Shown one piece after another: positions 7,808 to 16,325 of a stretch of 64,000 nt of DNA; position 1 is the stretch's first letter, and the number at the start of each line of letters is the position of its first letter. The position numbers and the translations under genes are program-made. This DNA is from Terrirubrum flagellatum (GTDB taxonomy: Bacteria; Pseudomonadota; Alphaproteobacteria; Rhizobiales; Beijerinckiaceae), in assembly GCF_022059845.1 (NCBI RefSeq), contig NZ_CP091851.1, forward strand, positions 310,001 to 374,000. The letters are read 5' to 3'. Below the pieces are notes generated by a model that saw nothing but the letters and a program-made list of their open reading frames with translations, was not told the DNA's origin and ran no database searches.

Positions 7808-8296
7808 ATGCGTTTGGGCGCGCGTTCCCTGAAATTTGCTGTGATGATCGCCGGCGCGCTCGCGCTCGGCGCCTGCGCCAAGAACGCCGCGGATGACGGC
7901 ATGGGCGCGCTGGGCTCGGCGCCGGCCGGCTCGATCCAGGAATTCAACGCCAGCGTCGGCGACCGCGTGTTCTTTGAATCGGATTCCTCGCAGCTCACGC
8001 CGCAGGGGACCGCGACGCTCGACAAGCAGGCGAGCTGGCTGTCGCGCTATCAGCAATATTCGATCCTTGTCGAAGGCCATGCCGACGAGCGCGGCACGCG
8101 CGAATACAACTTCGCGCTCGGCGCGCAACGCGCCCAGGCGGCGCGCGATTATCTGACCTCGCGCGGCGTCGCCGCGTCGCGGCTGCGCACCACGTCCTAC
8201 GGCAAGGAGCGGCCGGTCGCGGTCTGCAACGACATCTCCTGCTGGTCGCAGAATCGCCGCGCCGTGACGGTGCTCGGCGGCGGCGCCTCTTCCTGA
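7808..8296 (+). CDS. pal: peptidoglycan-associated lipoprotein Pal
   Basis: 162 aa. Lipoprotein signal ALALGAC puts the lipidated cysteine at residue 23. The C-terminal half is an OmpA-like peptidoglycan-binding domain: VFFESDSSQLTPQG, ILVEGHADERGTREYN, LGAQRAQAARDYL and RTTSYGKERP. Pal anchors the outer membrane to peptidoglycan and partners TolB/TolA. ATG 7808 is chosen since GGAG lies 8 nt upstream and the signal peptide then has normal length; an upstream ATG at 7769 would add 13 unhelpful residues. Two strong hairpins follow before cpoB. Confidence 0.95.
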   Translation: MRLGARSLKFAVMIAGALALGACAKNAADDGMGALGSAPAGSIQEFNASVGDRVFFESDSSQLTPQGTATLDKQASWLSRYQQYSILVEGHADERGTREYNFALGAQRAQAARDYLTSRGVAASRLRTTSYGKERPVAVCNDISCWSQNRRAVTVLGGGASS

Positions 8297-8303
8297 TCTT
8301 CTC

Positions 8304-8327
8304 CAGCGCGCGGGCCCCCGCGCGCTG
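8304..8327 (+). terminator. GC-rich hairpin just after pal
   Basis: CAGCGCGCGGG / CCCGCGCGCTG, 11-bp perfect stem with a 2-nt loop region, starting 8 nt after the pal stop. No U tract follows, so it may protect the pal mRNA 3' end or attenuate rather than terminate fully. Confidence 0.5.
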
Positions 8328-8421
8328 TCCGAAATACCTCCCCCTATGCGGTTGCGTGGACGCTTCGGCTGTCCCCCTGTGCATGGGAGGTTGGGGCGGC
8401 CTTAACGAAGGCAGCGCCCGC

Positions 8422-8467
8422 ACCGGCGTCCGGCGGCCCATGGGGCTCCGGACGCCGGTTCTCTTTC
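8422..8467 (+). terminator. probable Rho-independent terminator between pal and cpoB
   Basis: 12-bp perfect stem ACCGGCGTCCGG (8422-8433) / CCGGACGCCGGT (8448-8459), 14-nt loop, followed by a pyrimidine run TTCTCTTTC. This suggests that pal transcription largely ends here and that cpoB has its own promoter in the remaining 110 nt. Confidence 0.6.
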
Positions 8468-8575
8468 AGCGTCAGCGTCGCACAGATTTCGTCCGCGTAA
8501 TTTCACAATTTGGGCGTGAGCGACGGGCATGGTAATCGACGCCTCGCGCGTTCGCGCGCCACTCGCCTGACGATC

Positions 8576-9538
8576 ATGAAACTTTCGACGCTCCGCATTC
8601 TCATTCTGACGATTTTCGGCTTCGCCGCCGCGCTTCCAGCCCGCGCCCAGCAGGACCCGGCCGAGCTGCTGCTGCGCCTGTCGCGCCTCGAGGCGCAGAT
8701 CAGGCAGATGTCGGGGCAGATCGAGCAGCTCCAGTTCCAGAATCGCAAGCTCGACGAGGATTTGCAGCGGTTCCGGAAGGACACCGATCTGCGCTTCGAG
8801 GATGTCGGCAAGGGACAGCCCGCGCTCCGTCAGGGCGCTGCGCCGCAGCCTTCCGCGGCGCCGCGCGCGGCCGCGCCCATCACTGCGGGAAGCCGTCGTG
8901 GCGACGCGTTCGATCCCAACGCCAATCCGAGCGCGCCCGGCGCGCCAATGCCGCTGGGATCGACGCCGCCAACGGCTGCGCTGCCGCGCTCCGGACAGAG
9001 TACGATCGACACGATCATCGAGCAGGACGGCGCGCCCGGACAGAGGCAGGCCTCCGTTGGCGCGCCGCTCGATTTGAGCCAGGGCGGCGCGGGCCAGGTG
9101 GAAGGATTGCCGCAGCGGAATTCGCCGCCGATTGGCGTATCGCCGCCGAATCAGACGCGCGCCGATTTCGACGCCGCCATCGGCATGATGCAGCGCGGCG
9201 AATATGCCGGCGCTGAAATGGCGTTCCGGCAGTTCCTGCAATCGCATCCGCGCTCGCAGCTCGTCTCCGACGCGACCTATTGGCTGGGCGAGAGCTATTT
9301 CCAGCGCAACCTGCATCGCGATGCGGCCGAGCAATATCTCAAGGTGTCGACCAACTGGCCGCAGGCGACGCGAGCCGCGGACTCCATGCTGAAGCTCGGC
9401 ATGTCGCTCAACGCGCTTGGCGCGCGCGATCAGGCCTGCTCGACCTATCGTGAGGTCGACCGTAAATATCCGAACGCCTCGCAGACGGTGAAGCGCGGCG
9501 TCGAGCGTGAATTCAAGCGCGCCCGGTGCGCGGCGTAA
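8576..9538 (+). CDS. cpoB: cell division coordinator CpoB (YbgF)
   Basis: 320 aa. Signal peptide MKLSTLRILILTIFGFAAAL ending at ARA-QQ, then a coiled-coil trimerisation segment (LLRLSRLEAQIRQMSGQIEQ), a long Ala/Pro/Gly-rich linker (about residues 80-185), and C-terminal TPR repeats (DFDAAIGMMQRGEYAGAEMA, DATYWLGESYFQRN, ADSMLKLGMSLNALG). CpoB is periplasmic and links Tol-Pal constriction to peptidoglycan synthesis. ATG 8576 starts a proper signal peptide; the frame is open further upstream but the added residues are not. The 3' end overlaps tilS by 13 nt. Confidence 0.93.
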   Translation: MKLSTLRILILTIFGFAAALPARAQQDPAELLLRLSRLEAQIRQMSGQIEQLQFQNRKLDEDLQRFRKDTDLRFEDVGKGQPALRQGAAPQPSAAPRAAAPITAGSRRGDAFDPNANPSAPGAPMPLGSTPPTAALPRSGQSTIDTIIEQDGAPGQRQASVGAPLDLSQGGAGQVEGLPQRNSPPIGVSPPNQTRADFDAAIGMMQRGEYAGAEMAFRQFLQSHPRSQLVSDATYWLGESYFQRNLHRDAAEQYLKVSTNWPQATRAADSMLKLGMSLNALGARDQACSTYREVDRKYPNASQTVKRGVEREFKRARCAA

Positions 9539-10599
9539 GCGGCCGCGTCAAGGAGACGGCCGGCGCGGCGCCGATCGGCGACGAGGAGGCGGCGAATCTT
9601 TTTTCACTCTGGAACAGCGCGACAGGCGTGCTCATCGCCGTGTCGGGCGGTCCCGATTCGATTGCGCTGCTCGGCCTCGCGGCGCGCTGGCGCGCCGGCG
9701 GCGCGCAGACGCCGCTTCTCGCCGCGACTTTCGATCACGGGTTGAGAGCTGAGTCGGCGCGCGAGGCGCGCATGGTCAGCGAATTCGCCGAAAGCCACGG
9801 CGTCACCCATCACACGCTGAAATGGGTCGGCGAAAAGCCGACGACGCGCATTCAGGAGCTGGCGCGTGAGGCCCGCTACGACGCGCTGGCGCGGCACGCC
9901 CTGTTCAACGAGCGCAGCCATCTCGCCGTCGCCCATCACCAGGGCGATCAGGCGGAGACCGTGCTGCTCAGGATGGCGGCGGGCACCGGCGTCGCCGGAC
10001 TTGCCGGCATGAGCAAAGTGTCCTGGCGCAGCGGCGTGACGATCCATCGCCCGTTCCTCGACCTGCCGAAACCGCGGCTGATCGCGACCTGCCGCGCCTA
10101 TGGCTGGCTTTTCATCGAGGACCCCTCCAACGAGGACGATCGCTTCGCCCGGGCCCGCTGGCGCTCGCTTGCGCCCAATCTCGCAGCGGAAGGGCTGACG
10201 CCCGAGCGCCTGACCGTCCTCGCTGGCCGCGCGCGGCGCGCCGACGCCGCGCTCGAAGGGATGGTCGACGCCTGGCTCGCCGACCATCCGCCCGGCGCCT
10301 TTCGTCAGGCGCTGCTTCTGCGGGCGATCGAATGGAGCGCCGCGCCGGCTGAATTGCGGTTGAGGCTGCTGGCGCGGCTGATCGCCCAGGTCGCAGCCCG
10401 GCGGGGCGACGATCCCGCTCCACAGCGGCTCGACCGGCTGGAAAAGCTGGCGGACGAGCTCGATCAGGCGGTCGCCTCCGGCCGGCCGCTGTCGCGCAAC
10501 CTGCGGGGGGTGCTTGTCCGTTTCGACCGGTCGGGCGCGCTGACCTTCGCGCCGGAGCCGCCCCGCCGCCCGCGGAGCGCCGCCGTTCGTTCATCCTGA
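9526..10599 (+). CDS. tilS: tRNA(Ile)-lysidine synthetase TilS
   Basis: 357 aa. The PP-loop ATPase signature SGGPDS is at residues 40-45 (VLIAVSGGPDSIALLGLA), with FDHGLR and AHHQGDQAETVLLRMAAGTG further on. TilS adds lysine to C34 of the tRNA-Ile CAU anticodon, which changes its decoding from AUG to AUA; essential. The GTG at 9526 lies inside the end of cpoB, consistent with translational coupling. The C-terminal TilS domain found in some enzymes seems short or absent, common in alphaproteobacteria. Confidence 0.92.
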   Translation: MRGVSGRVKETAGAAPIGDEEAANLFSLWNSATGVLIAVSGGPDSIALLGLAARWRAGGAQTPLLAATFDHGLRAESAREARMVSEFAESHGVTHHTLKWVGEKPTTRIQELAREARYDALARHALFNERSHLAVAHHQGDQAETVLLRMAAGTGVAGLAGMSKVSWRSGVTIHRPFLDLPKPRLIATCRAYGWLFIEDPSNEDDRFARARWRSLAPNLAAEGLTPERLTVLAGRARRADAALEGMVDAWLADHPPGAFRQALLLRAIEWSAAPAELRLRLLARLIAQVAARRGDDPAPQRLDRLEKLADELDQAVASGRPLSRNLRGVLVRFDRSGALTFAPEPPRRPRSAAVRSS

Positions 10600-10643
10600 T
10601 CGCGAAAAGGGGTGCGGCGAGGGCCTGAATTGCGCCGCCTTCA

Positions 10644-10673
10644 CTTGGCACAGTCCCGCCGTGAACCTATCTT
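10644..10673 (+). promoter_or_regulatory. candidate RpoH-type promoter for ftsH
   Basis: CTTGGC (10644-10649), a 16-nt spacer, then CCTATCTT (10666-10673), similar to the alphaproteobacterial heat-shock sigma pattern CTTG-N16/18-CCAT-T. It lies 61 nt before the ftsH start. ftsH is heat-shock controlled in many proteobacteria; here the match is by eye only. Confidence 0.4.
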
Positions 10674-10734
10674 ATTCGTTGATTGCGAGGTTCGTCCGGC
10701 GTTCCGCCAGACGCGCCTCCTCTAGGACGGCGTG

Positions 10735-12666
10735 ATGAATCCGAATTACCGAAATTTCGCCCTCTGGGTGATCATTTTCCTGCTGGTGCTCGCCCTGGTG
10801 ACCCTGTTTCAGGGACCTGGCCAGCGCGGCGACAGCAGGCAGATCGCCTATAGCCAGATGATCGATGACGCCGATCAGGGCCGCATCGCCCAGGTGACCG
10901 TCGCGGGCCAGGAAGTTCAGGGCGTCTACAAGGACGGGCAGAGCTTCTCGACCTATGTTCCGTTCGATCCCCAGATGGTGCCGAAGCTGCTCGCCAAGAA
11001 TGTGCAGGTGACCGCCAAGCCGCCGTCATCCGACACGCCGTCGATTCTCGCCATCCTGATCAACGCGCTGCCGTTCCTCGTCTTCCTCGGCATGTGGATT
11101 TTCCTGTCGCGCCAGATGCAGAACGGCGCCGGCCGGGCCATGGGCTTCGGCAAGTCGAAGGCCAAGCTGCTCACCGAAGCGCATGGCCGCGTCACGTTCG
11201 AGGACGTCGCTGGCATCGATGAAGCCAAGGAAGACCTGCAGGAGATCGTGGAGTTCCTGCGCGACCCCCAGAAGTTCCAGCGCCTCGGCGGTCGCATCCC
11301 GCGCGGCGTGCTGCTTGTCGGCCCGCCCGGCACCGGCAAGACGCTGACCGCGCGCGCCGTCGCCGGCGAAGCGAATGTGCCGTTCTTCACCATCTCCGGC
11401 TCCGATTTCGTCGAGATGTTCGTCGGCGTTGGCGCGAGCCGCGTGCGCGACATGTTCGAGCAGGCGAAGAAGAATGCGCCCTGCATCATTTTCATCGACG
11501 AAATCGATGCGGTCGGCCGCCATCGCGGCGCCGGCCTCGGCGGCGGCAATGACGAGCGCGAGCAGACGCTGAACCAGTTGCTCGTCGAGATGGACGGCTT
11601 TGAAGCGAACGAAGGCATCATCATCATCGCTGCGACGAACCGCCCTGATGTGCTCGATCCCGCGTTGCTGCGTCCGGGGCGTTTCGATCGTCAGATCGTC
11701 GTGCCCAATCCCGATCTCAACGGCCGCGAGAAGATCCTGCGCGTGCATGTGCGCAAGGTGCCGCTTGGGCCCGACGTCGATCTCAAGATTCTCGCGCGCG
11801 GCACGCCGGGCTTCTCCGGCGCCGACCTGATGAATCTCGTCAACGAGGCGGCTCTGCTCGCCGCCCGGCGCAACAAGCGCATCGTCACCATGGCGGAGTT
11901 CGAGGACGCCAAGGACAAGGTGATGATGGGCGCCGAGCGCAAATCGATGGCGATGAGCGAAGAAGAGAAGAAGCTCACCGCCTATCACGAGGCGGGCCAC
12001 GCCATCGTCGGCCTCAACGTTCCCGCCGGCATTCCCGTGCATAAAGCGACGATCATTCCGCGCGGCCGCGCGCTCGGCATGGTGAAGTTCCTGCCGGAAG
12101 GCGACCGCTACTCCATGAAGTACAAGGAGTTCACCTCGCAGCTCGCGGTGGCCATGGGCGGCCGCGTCGCGGAGGAGCTCACCTTCGGCAAGGAGAACAT
12201 CACATCAGGCGCCGCGAGCGACATCCAGCAGGCGACCAAGCTCGCCAAGGCGATGGTGACGCAGTTCGGTTATTCCGATCAGCTTGGCACGGTGGCCTAC
12301 GGCGACAACCAGGAAGAGGTCTTCCTCGGCATGTCGATGGGCCGGCAGCAGAACGTGTCGGAGGCGACCGCGCAGAAGATCGACGCCGAAGTCCGTCGTC
12401 TGGTCGATGAAGGCTATGAGGCCGCGCGCCGCATCATCGAGGAGAAGAAGGACGAGTTCGAGAAGCTCGCCCAGGCGCTGCTCGAATTCGAGACGCTGAC
12501 CGGCGAGGAAATCCGCGATCTCGTCGCCGGCAAGGGCATCCATCGTTCCGAAGACGATGACGCCACGCCGTCGCGTGGTTCGGCGGTGCCGAGCGCCGGC
12601 AAGTCGACGCGCAAGCCGCCGGCGCCTGATTCAGGCGGCATCGAGCCGACGCCGTTGCCGCAGTAA
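10735..12666 (+). CDS. ftsH: ATP-dependent zinc metalloprotease FtsH
   Basis: 643 aa, membrane-anchored AAA+ protease that degrades misfolded membrane proteins and regulators. Transmembrane segment 1 at residues 8-25 ([18 protein letters not shown]), a periplasmic domain, segment 2 near 105-125 ([19 protein letters not shown]), Walker A GPPGTGKT at 196-203, Walker [12 protein letters not shown], second region of homology [19 protein letters not shown] and zinc site HEAGH at 418-422. A GTG precedes the chosen ATG by one codon. The C-terminal tail (about 30 residues) is rich in Ser/Pro and variable in the family. A palindromic repeat follows the stop codon. Confidence 0.97.
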   Translation: MNPNYRNFALWVIIFLLVLALVTLFQGPGQRGDSRQIAYSQMIDDADQGRIAQVTVAGQEVQGVYKDGQSFSTYVPFDPQMVPKLLAKNVQVTAKPPSSDTPSILAILINALPFLVFLGMWIFLSRQMQNGAGRAMGFGKSKAKLLTEAHGRVTFEDVAGIDEAKEDLQEIVEFLRDPQKFQRLGGRIPRGVLLVGPPGTGKTLTARAVAGEANVPFFTISGSDFVEMFVGVGASRVRDMFEQAKKNAPCIIFIDEIDAVGRHRGAGLGGGNDEREQTLNQLLVEMDGFEANEGIIIIAATNRPDVLDPALLRPGRFDRQIVVPNPDLNGREKILRVHVRKVPLGPDVDLKILARGTPGFSGADLMNLVNEAALLAARRNKRIVTMAEFEDAKDKVMMGAERKSMAMSEEEKKLTAYHEAGHAIVGLNVPAGIPVHKATIIPRGRALGMVKFLPEGDRYSMKYKEFTSQLAVAMGGRVAEELTFGKENITSGAASDIQQATKLAKAMVTQFGYSDQLGTVAYGDNQEEVFLGMSMGRQQNVSEATAQKIDAEVRRLVDEGYEAARRIIEEKKDEFEKLAQALLEFETLTGEEIRDLVAGKGIHRSEDDDATPSRGSAVPSAGKSTRKPPAPDSGGIEPTPLPQ

Positions 12667-12680
12667 AGAGCGGGAAAGCC

Positions 12681-12733
12681 CGTCATCCCGGGCGCGATGC
12701 GGCGCGCAAGCGACGCGTCGCAGACCCGGGATC
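12681..12733. repeat. ATCCCGGG palindromic repeat, copy A
   Basis: Starts CGTCATCCCGGGCGCG and ends GCAGACCCGGGATC; the outer arms ATCCCGGG (12685-12692) and CCCGGGAT (12725-12732) are inverted, and the centre holds GCGACGCGTCGC (12710-12721). The left 24 bp (12682-12705) and right 16 bp (12718-12733) are identical to copy B at 25473-25496 and 25560-25575. It lies 15 nt after ftsH and has no nuclease gene attached, so it looks like a stand-alone copy. Confidence 0.8.
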
Positions 12734-12778
12734 GTCGTCCGATTAAGGCGTCAAGTCATCAGCAAGATTGCGCTCATC

Positions 12779-13072
12779 TCAAATCGCGACGAGCGCCACC
12801 ATTATCACCAGTGAACCGCCAATAGTCGTGAGCTGATAACTCCGGACGTATTCACTAAAACTCTTCTGCGTTCTCTCTGACATCGGCAGATGCCACGATT
12901 TGTCTCGCGTGCTCGCCGCGAGACGGCCGAGTGACATTATGAAATTCAAAGTTGTGTTTATGCGGTCGCCGGGCCGCTCACGGTCCGAAATCGTGCGAGA
13001 ATAGAGGTAGGCGAGCACGCACGCGTAGCTCGCACCAATAAATGGCCAAGCGATGGCTATAAGTGGCCGCAC
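12779..13072 (-). CDS. hypothetical two-TM membrane protein
   Basis: 97 aa. Two hydrophobic segments, near residues 3-22 (PLIAIAWPFIGASYACVLAY) and 80-97 (TTIGGSLVIMVALVAI at the very C-terminus), with a polar region rich in Ser/Arg/Thr between. No known family recognised. The start (GTG at 13072) is uncertain. Base composition is visibly less GC-rich than the neighbours, which suggests recent acquisition or relaxed selection. A 7-bp inverted repeat, CTACAGT/ACTGTAG (13072-13091), sits at its 5' end. Confidence 0.4.
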   Translation of the reverse strand: MRPLIAIAWPFIGASYACVLAYLYSRTISDRERPGDRINTTLNFIMSLGRLAASTRDKSWHLPMSERTQKSFSEYVRSYQLTTIGGSLVIMVALVAI

Positions 13073-13099
13073 TACAGTTTTCCGACTGTAGAACGCGAT

Positions 13100-13888
13100 C
13101 TATCCCGGAACCTCGACCGTATAATTCAGCGCGCGCCGGCCGCCATCGGCGAAGATCGTCTCGCCGGTGATGTAGGAGCTTTCATCGCTTGCGAGAAAGG
13201 CCGCGATCGAAGCCATTTCCGAGGGCTCGCCGAAGCGCAGCAAAGGCGTGCGCGAGAGAATGCCCTTGTTCTTGCTGGGATCATTCGCGACGGCTTTCAG
13301 CATCTCGGTGGCGATCGAGCCGGGGCCGATCGCGTTGACGCGGATGCCGTAGGGCGCGAGCGCAATCGCCATGTTGCGCGTGAGCTGGCCGACGCCGCCC
13401 TTCGAGACGTTGTAGCTGGTGATGGTCGGGATCGCGAATTCGGCGTTCACCGAGGACATGTTGATGATCGCGCCGGGTTTGCCGCCCGCCTTCACGCGCG
13501 CGACCATCTTGCGCGCCACCGCCTGACCAACAAGGAACGAGCCCTTGAGATTGACGCGGAGCACGCGATCAAAATCCTCTTCTTTCAGCTCGAGGAAATC
13601 GACCGTGTGCACGATGCCGGCGTTGTTGACGAGAATGTCGATCGGGCCGAACGCATCCTCGGTCTCGGTGATGAGTTGCGCCACATCGGCCGAATTGCCG
13701 ACGTCGGCGCGCACGAATTTCACCGGCTTGCCTTCCGCCGCCAGGCGCCTGGCTTCAGCCGCGCCCTTGCTCTCATTCACATCGGAGAGCATCACCTTGG
13801 CGCCATCGCGCGCGAAGCGCTCGACGATGGCGAGGCCAATGCCTCCGGCTGAGCCTGTGACGATGGCGACCTTGTCTTTGAGAGTCAT
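13100..13888 (-). CDS. short-chain dehydrogenase/reductase (FabG-like)
   Basis: 262 aa classical SDR. NAD(P) motif TGSAGGIG (residues 11-18), NNAG, catalytic Ser in NMSSVNAE and Tyr/Lys in YNVSKGG. The residue after the first strand (LSDVNES) has an Asp, which favours NAD over NADP. Fits secondary alcohol or 3-oxoacyl substrates; the specific one is unknown. Clear C-terminal signature FLASDESSYITGETIFADGG. Lone gene between the small membrane protein and the MFS gene. Confidence 0.9.
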   Translation of the reverse strand: MTLKDKVAIVTGSAGGIGLAIVERFARDGAKVMLSDVNESKGAAEARRLAAEGKPVKFVRADVGNSADVAQLITETEDAFGPIDILVNNAGIVHTVDFLELKEEDFDRVLRVNLKGSFLVGQAVARKMVARVKAGGKPGAIINMSSVNAEFAIPTITSYNVSKGGVGQLTRNMAIALAPYGIRVNAIGPGSIATEMLKAVANDPSKNKGILSRTPLLRFGEPSEMASIAAFLASDESSYITGETIFADGGRRALNYTVEVPG

Positions 13889-13958
13889 GGGAAGCGTCCT
13901 GTTTCATCGGGGAGATTGACGGGACGCTTCCGAAAAGCAAGTCGACTGAAGGCCGCGC

Positions 13959-15182
13959 TTACGCGGCCTGCGCCGTCTCTGCGGTCGCAGCGGCGAGCGT
14001 GGCGCGCAGGAGCCACGCCATGCTCGCGAGCGAAAGCGTGAACAGGATCGCCGGCAGCAGCATCGCCTCGCCGACGCCGACCGTGGCGCCGAGCCAGCCC
14101 GCGAGCAGCGCGCCGATCGGACGGGCGCCATAGTTCGCGGCCTGCATCGTCGCACCGACGCGCCCCATCATCGGCTGCGGCGTGATCGCCTGGCGCAGCG
14201 ATGTCTGCGTCACCGCCCACAGCATCGGGCCAAAGCCGATGAGGAAGAAGGCGGCCCAGATCATCGGCTCGGGTGTAGCGCGCGAGGCCGTCGCAATGAC
14301 GCCGATCGCGATGAAGGACACAAGCGGGCCGAACATCAGCAGGCCGCCAAGCGAGACGCGCGCGGTGATCGCAGGCGCGAACAAGGCGCTGAGCACGAGG
14401 CCCGCGCCGAGCGCCGACCACATGCGGCCAATCGCCTGCGGCTCGAGGCCGAGCTTTGACGTCGCGAAGGGAACGAACAGGGCGGTGAGCGCGAAGAAGG
14501 CCATGTTCCAGAAGATCGCGCAGAGCGCGATGGCGCGGAGCGCGTGATGACCGGCGACGAAGCGCGCGCCTTCGCGGATCGCGGTCAGCATGGGCTGCGC
14601 CGGCGCGGCAGGCTTGTCGGCGGGCAGCGGCCAACAGGCGATCAGCGCGCCAAGACCGAACACAGCCGTCGCAACGAAGACGATGTCGGCCGAGCCGTGG
14701 GCGACGAGCCATGTCGCCGGCGCAGGCGCCGCGAGCGTGACGATGGCGCGCATCAGCTCCAGTCGCGAATTGGCGCGTGGCAGCCCTTTCGTCTCGACGA
14801 TGCGCGGCATGAGCGCAAAGACCGAAAGCACGATGGCGACGACGCCGGCGGCGGTCACAAAACAGGCCGCGCCAATGAGCGCGAGCGGCGCGCCGGGCGC
14901 ATGCAGCGCCAGCCAGCCGGTGATCGAACCGATGAGGGCAAGCGCGCCGCCGGCGAGCAGGATCGTGCGGCGCGAGAAACGATCGGCGAGCGCGCCGATC
15001 GGCAGCGAGAGCAGCAGCCACGCCGCCGATTGCGCCGCGACCAGAAGGCCGATGGTGCGCGCATCGGCGCCTGCGGCGGCCGCGATGAGGGGAACGGCCG
15101 CGAGCGTCATCTGGTCGGCGGCGTGCATCGCCGACGAGGCGGCGAGCAGGCGAGGGAAGATCGAAACGGACTGGCTGGACAT
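13959..15182 (-). CDS. MFS transporter
   Basis: 407 aa from the ATG at 15182, which has GAGG upstream; the frame stays open for 31 more codons with no membrane character. About 12 hydrophobic segments and the loop 2-3 signature GALADRFSRRTILLAGG mark a major facilitator. It resembles the EntS/MFS_3 drug exporter type (segments such as GFGPMLWAVTQTSLRQAITP). Substrate unknown. Confidence 0.88.
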   Translation of the reverse strand: MSSQSVSIFPRLLAASSAMHAADQMTLAAVPLIAAAAGADARTIGLLVAAQSAAWLLLSLPIGALADRFSRRTILLAGGALALIGSITGWLALHAPGAPLALIGAACFVTAAGVVAIVLSVFALMPRIVETKGLPRANSRLELMRAIVTLAAPAPATWLVAHGSADIVFVATAVFGLGALIACWPLPADKPAAPAQPMLTAIREGARFVAGHHALRAIALCAIFWNMAFFALTALFVPFATSKLGLEPQAIGRMWSALGAGLVLSALFAPAITARVSLGGLLMFGPLVSFIAIGVIATASRATPEPMIWAAFFLIGFGPMLWAVTQTSLRQAITPQPMMGRVGATMQAANYGARPIGALLAGWLGATVGVGEAMLLPAILFTLSLASMAWLLRATLAAATAETAQAA

Positions 15183-15277
15183 GGGCGCATCCTCTGGAGA
15201 GCTGCGCCTCTTCTGGAGGATCGAGGAGTGGGTCGCGACCCGTTTCCTATGATGACGGGGTTTCCCGCGCTGCACCC

Positions 15278-16180
15278 TTACGGGCTGTCGAAAAGCTCGA
15301 AGCGCCCTTTGCGATAGACAAAGAGCCGGTCGGTCAGGGGATATGCGCTTTCCTTCAACGTGTTCGTCGCGGCGGCGCGGGTCTGTGCGAGTCGAGTTGG
15401 CTCAAGCGAGCCGGTGACGAACAATTTGTCGCGCGCCGGGATCGCAACCACGATCTCGCCTTTGACCTTGATCTGGCCTCCCGTCCAGATGTCGTCGAAC
15501 AGAAGAAGGCTGGAATCATAGTCGCCGCCGCCGGCGCTCACCATGGCGAAACCGTCGCCGGCGGCGATCATGATCTTGCCCATCAGCGGAAGCAGATTTT
15601 GTTTGGCGAACTTCCGGAGTTCAGCGCGCTCGACGCCGATCGCATCGAATTCGACGTCGGTCAGATATCGCATGCGCTTGGGGGTATCTTCCGCGTAGAC
15701 AATGATCAGGTCTTTGTTCAGCTCTTCGAAAAGAGCAGGCTGTGGTGTTCCGCCCATGCGTCGCTGCGCTTCCTCGAAACCCTTCAGCCAGCCGCGATCC
15801 TTGACGACGGGCACCACGCGCTTTCTGTCGAGACCGCTTTCATTCGCCGGCGGCGCCGCGATCAGCGACAGATGCTTACGCGCGATCTCCATGAGATCGG
15901 CCTGGTTTTTCCGATAATGCGCGTAGGCGTTGCTGAGGGGGAAAACCAGACTGCGACCAGACGGCGTGACGACGTTGATCTCGAAATCATCGAGCACCTT
16001 CACGGTCGTGGCGGGCGACTCCGCTCTGATGATCCTCGCCACTTCTTCGACGAAGGCGCGTCGACCCAAGGGTTGCGCCTCTACCTCGGGCGCGGAAGCG
16101 CATAACGCCACGAGAAGCGTCAACAGCGCGATGATCGCCCTCGGCGTAAAGCAATGCGATTGAGCTGCCGGCTTGCCCAT
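15278..16180 (-). CDS. exported DUF1444 (YtpQ-like) protein
   Basis: 300 aa. An N-terminal signal (residues about 14-36, AIIALLTLLVALCASAPEVEA) is followed by a DUF1444 domain: VVTPSGRSLVFPLSNAYAHY, RKRVVPVVKDRGWL, DLIIVYAEDTPKRMRYLT and ISAG-type segments around AMVSAGGGDYDSSLLLFD. In Bacillus the family (YtpQ) is cytoplasmic and of unknown function; here it seems to be exported. AGGGAG lies 9 nt before the ATG. No operon partner is evident. Confidence 0.82.
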   Translation of the reverse strand: MGKPAAQSHCFTPRAIIALLTLLVALCASAPEVEAQPLGRRAFVEEVARIIRAESPATTVKVLDDFEINVVTPSGRSLVFPLSNAYAHYRKNQADLMEIARKHLSLIAAPPANESGLDRKRVVPVVKDRGWLKGFEEAQRRMGGTPQPALFEELNKDLIIVYAEDTPKRMRYLTDVEFDAIGVERAELRKFAKQNLLPLMGKIMIAAGDGFAMVSAGGGDYDSSLLLFDDIWTGGQIKVKGEIVVAIPARDKLFVTGSLEPTRLAQTRAAATNTLKESAYPLTDRLFVYRKGRFELFDSP

Positions 16181-16325
16181 GTCAGCGCTCCCTGCCGAGC
16201 GCGCCCTCGCGCTCTGCTCCCCAAATGTCGAACTATGGGAACGGTAGTGACGATCTGGCGCAAGCGAATGCAGGTCTCTATTTTTCTTGCGCCGCTCTAA
16301 AATTATTCGCGCTCGGCGACGCTCG

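Noticed and set aside
10646-10660. Sigma-54-like TGGCAC box before ftsH
   Set aside because: The matching GC element is not at the required spacing (CC instead of GC at that position).
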